The notes under the pieces were generated by a model that searched no databases, was not told the origin of the DNA, and worked only from the letters and a program-made list of their open reading frames with translations. DNA of 64,000 bases from Monocercomonoides exilis (lineage: Eukaryota; Preaxostyla; Oxymonadida; Polymastigidae). Location: positions 372,001 through 436,000 of the forward strand of contig LSRY02000029.1 of NCBI GenBank assembly GCA_001643675.2, given 5' to 3'. Of the stretch, positions 60,077 to 64,000 are shown one piece after another; within the stretch, counting starts at the first letter, position 1; every line of letters begins with the position of its first letter. Made by a program: the position numbers and the translations under genes.

Positions 60077-63000
60077 ATGTTATTTTGCGTATATCTTTAT
60101 ATAAGTACAGCTATATGTGCTGCTTTTAATTCAAAGGAACCTATTATAAAATCTGTTACAACATTTCCACCGACAGGTTCACAAATAAACCCTCGTTATT
60201 CGCCTTTTATTCAATATTTTACTGATAACGGGAAACCTTCTTTATTCCTTTGCAGTGGCGTTGACCACAAAGAAGAAATGGTTTCAGATGCATATACTAT
60301 TAATCTCTTCCCATTCTTTTCATCACGTTTGATCATTCCTGTGGATTGTCCAAAGCCATTGGTCAAGTTTTTTGCTCAATACAAAGTTGGAAACACATTT
60401 TTCATTTGGGGTGGGAAGAAAGACACAAAATTTTCAAATGCACTGTGGTCATTTGATATTTTATCGCAGGAATGGAAAGAAGTTGATGAAGGAAAAACAA
60501 TTCCTGAAGCAAGACATTCAATGGCATATGCAACTGATGGAAGCAAACTATACATTTTTGGTGGGATCGGTGCATCTGGCCTTTTGAACGATCTGTGGGA
60601 GTTTGACACACAAAACAACCAATGGAAAGAATTGAAAATAGTCACCGGAGAAGTTGGCCCTGAACCTTGCAGCGGTGCAGGTATGCTTGTTGCAAATGGA
60701 TATGCTGTTATTTATGGAGGAGATACTGGAGGAGATGTTGAATTTTCACTCAAAATGTTCAGAATAAAGATCGACACAATTTCTTCTCAATCATGGGAAG
60801 AAGTTAAAATAACTGACAAGGATGGAAACGCAAGCAGCATTCCGAATTCTCGTTCCAAATTTGGTCATGCTACATTTATTTCTTCGGATGGTGCATTTGC
60901 GTATATTCATGGAGGGCGTCAATCAAACAATTTGTTCGATTATCAAAATTCGTTATTAATTCTTGATTGTAGTCAAGTTGTCAAAGGGGGAAATGATATA
61001 AAAACTGCAAAATATAAAGAAATTGTATATGAATATTATGACGTGTTGTTCCTTTGCGGATGTGCAACTGATTCAGATGGAAATCTTTACATTTTTGGAG
61101 GGAAAAATGAAGGTTTTGTATCAGGAGAATTTGTAGCTGTGATGAAAGAGGATTTGTCATTAAGTATTTCAGAAGAGGAGCTTCATTCTAAAGAAGCAAA
61201 AGATCGAAGACTAAAATTCAGAAAGAAGATTATTAGTGAAGAATATATAGATACGAAGTCAGGTCAGTTAAGCAAACATTCAAAGTCAGAAAGCAATTCT
61301 CGTTTCAATTATAATGATGGTAATTCTCCATTTATTCATTTAGTTTCGGTGTATGATCTTGGACCATCTCCACGTGTGAATCCTACAGTTGGAACATATG
61401 GTGATTCATTTTTTGTGTTTGGAGGACGAAATCCAGAAACAGGAGAAATTTTCAACGATTTGTATGGATGGGCAACAGTTATAAACCAGTGGGAAAGAAT
61501 TATTCCCAAAGGAAACTCAGAAACACCTCCCGCAAGAGAGCTTGCTTCATTATGCTGTGAAATTGATCGCTTTTTTATCTTTGGAGGCTTAGGACCGAAC
61601 GCACAAACAGGAAAGGTGGAACCGTCAAATGAATTGTGGGAATTTTCATTCATCACTCGTGAATGGAAGCAGTTGGGGAAAAAGTCCAAGATAAAGCCAA
61701 GAGCTGTATTTGGTGCATCATCTACCATCCATTTTAATTGCTTGGTTGTTTCTGGTGGAAAAAGTTTTGATGACATCATTCCTCGTCCTTCATCATATGT
61801 GTTTTATTTTGGAACAGAAGAATGGGAAGAACTTTTCTTCATAGATACAACGTATAAATCTGCCATTCTTTTTTTGAACAAGATCATTACAAAAAATAAA
61901 ATAGAAAACACACAAGAGCAAAGATTTGAAAGTCATGAACGTAACTATATAGAAATGCCAAATATTTACGAAAATAGTGAGAATGTTAAAAGAGATTTGA
62001 TGATATCAGATAATAAGCAAGTTGGAAATGTCAGACAAAATATGTGCAATAATGATGAATCTACACATGCAAATCTAATTGTCATTGGAGGAATGGATGG
62101 TATTTCTCCAATGAAAGGGTTTAGATGTTATGACTTTGAAAAATTATTGAAAATAGGTAATTTTGATATAACAAATATTTCTGGGAATGACGAAAATTTG
62201 AATCATATTTTTCACTACCAAGATGGGATGTCATTACCTTTTGAAAACAAAGTATTAATGTTCGGAGGGAGAAATGGAGATCGTGCAATGGATACTTTCA
62301 AAGTTGTTGAATTCGATAAATATGTTCGTCCTACTGTGATAGAAGATGATGGAACAGAACTTAAAAACGGCATTCATCTCGATGTGGTTGAAGCTGGATG
62401 TACAATTTTTCAAAGAAATGTTTACTGTTTCGGTGGAAGGCAAATAAGCAAAGGAAGAACTGTTATGCCAACAGCACTTAACATATTTCGAAAAATTAGT
62501 ATTCAAGATAATGTTTTAGGCTGTTCAGAAGGATATTACAAGAATAAGGAAAAATGCAAAAGATGTGAAAAAGGAACTTATTCAGATGGAAAAAATCGAA
62601 CGGCTTGCATTCCTTGCCCTGCAGGAACGTTTGGAATATGGGGGGGCGCTCGAGAATTTGAATGCGAATTTGCCACAGCTGGAACATTCACAAACACTTC
62701 TGGTTTATCAAGTCCAATTAAATGTGAAGCTGAACAGTATTGCCCAATTGGATCAGCATCAAATAATAATGCAATGCCAACTGCCGATCCGTCGAGAACA
62801 ACTCAACCTCAATTATACAGTGAGCCATCCAAAGCAGTGGCTGTGATAAATATTATTTCTTATGTTGCCCTGGCGGCTATAGGTTTTGTGGTAGCTTTGT
62901 TTCTTCTCTGTTTTCGAACAAAATCGTGCATGTGGAGGCTGGATGGCTATTCAAGCAAGTATAGTGACTCTCTTGATCCACATACGCACTCTTCAGTCAA

Positions 63001-64000
63001 ACAAATAAGAAAAACAACATTTGGAGGATTTGTTTCAATTGTTGCCATCTTTTTTGTTGCTGGAGTTGTTCTTTCGAATATTTTGGGTTTTTTCTTATTC
63101 AACATTGCTGAGACAAGGACAACAGTCGATGCTTCAACAGAAAGTCATATATTAGAACATTTCACAAACAATCATGTTCTAATCGAGCTGACTTTGATGG
63201 ACTATACCGGCGAATGTGTTGGACCTGTGAATAAAGAGATAAATGAAAAATCTGGAAAGTGTTCAGACAAGTTAGGATTGGGGAAAACAACATATGATCC
63301 TTTTGGTTTGTATCTGTTTTTTTATAAAAAAACATAAATTTTTCAATTAATTTTTCGATATCTACATAAATAAAAATATATTATTCAGGATTGAAAGAAG
63401 ATAAATATTTATTATTCACACCGAATTGCACTCAATTTCAAACCAATAATTATTATTATCCTCCAACACATAATTGCAAGATTACTCTTGAAGGTGAAAA
63501 CGTAAATGTTCCATTGAAAAACGTTCAAATGGACATTTTTTCCATGTTTTCTTCAGAAAGAAATGTTTCTTGCAGAGCAATAAAAGTTTATGCATCTTTT
63601 GATTCTGCTGTTCCTGAGCAACATAACCTGAAATTAGGTCCAAATAATTACAATTCTTCAATTGAAGATATTATTTTGAGTAGCAATGAGGAAGTATTCA
63701 GTGGTCCAGTATCAACGAACGTAACGTTGGAGCTTGTCCCATCTATTCATAAAAGAAATGTTGCTTTAGAACCAAAGAAAGAAAGAAAAGGCCATCTTAT
63801 CAACCATATTTCATTTGATAACGGATCCTTTTCATATTATCCAAACATATATTATAACTTCGGGCTGGGAATAAATATAAAATTCAAGCTGGAAAAATCT
63901 GTGGTTGTCACTCAACATTCAATGAAGATATCTTGGGTGACATTTTTTTCATCTCTTGGTGGGTCTTTTGTTTTCTTTGGATATTTTGGTAACATTTTGC
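60077..64000 (+). CDS. kelch-repeat, ephrin-receptor-like multi-pass membrane protein, partial
   Basis: Exons: 60077-63305 and 63389 to the right edge; the intron has donor GTTTGT and acceptor TTCAG. It starts with a signal peptide (MLFCVYLYISTAICAAF). Residues about 85-790 hold repeated kelch blades, recognisable by GG doublets and spaced Trp: FFIWGG, LYIFGGIG, DLWEFDTQNNQW, FFVFGGRNPETG, FFIFGGLG and VLMFGGRNGDRAMD. From about residue 815 a cysteine-rich GCC2/GCC3 (ephrin-receptor-like) module follows: CSEGYYKN, CKRCEKGTYSDG, CIPCPAGTFG, CPIGSAS. Membrane helices lie at about 918-946 and 981-1010, with a third beginning at the window edge. An extracytoplasmic, N-glycosylatable segment follows the second. 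This type of surface protein is common in metamonads; a receptor or adhesion role is inference. Confidence 0.8.

Overview
The window is nuclear DNA from a compact, intron-rich single-celled eukaryote that almost certainly has flagella. I could model about 14 protein genes, most with introns, on both strands. The evidence for a flagellate is an IFT20-like intraflagellar transport subunit, a SPEF1/CLAMP-like axonemal protein and a HAUS6-like augmin subunit. TAA, TAG and TGA all act as stops, so the code is standard. Most introns are 44-230 nt with a GTNTGY-like donor. Poly-serine tracts, abundant (GAA)n/(TTC)n repeats, a bacterial-type DeoC and a kelch plus ephrin-receptor-like membrane protein would fit an anaerobic protist of the Preaxostyla/oxymonad type. 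That assignment is inference from gene content only. Layout, left part (1-30660): HAUS6-like (minus, runs off the left edge), TBL1-like LisH/WD40 protein (plus), intronless deoC (plus), PIG-S (minus), IFT20 (minus), a 2-kb gap holding a long hairpin, leucine-rich-repeat exons followed by an XK-related-like membrane protein (plus), SPEF1-like (plus), eIF4E-like (minus), a cysteine-rich secreted protein (plus), a giant ankyrin protein with a C-terminal FYVE-like finger (minus), a small secreted protein (plus), a metallo-beta-lactamase-fold hydrolase (minus), an acidic coiled-coil protein (plus), then purine-rich low-complexity DNA. Layout, middle (about 30661-54300): a tandem array of 20 5S rRNA genes, all on the minus strand, in units of about 1.17-1.27 kb. 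The 5S sequences look identical. The spacers differ almost only in microsatellite length. Each gene has a TATA-like box about 26-32 nt upstream and a T-run directly downstream. Layout, right part (54300-64000): a MoxR/Mg-chelatase-like protein with degenerate ATPase motifs and a very long Ser/Pro-rich region (plus), an ambiguous stretch, and a kelch/ephrin-receptor-like multi-pass membrane protein (plus) that runs off the right edge. The genes form no operon; they are housekeeping and cytoskeletal genes at very short spacing (66 bp between the HAUS6 and TBL1 start codons). Splice models were built by eye. For nearly every gene the summed exon length is a multiple of three and the joined protein continues a recognisable family, which is the main support for the coordinates. 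Family calls come from memory of the families; no database search was run.
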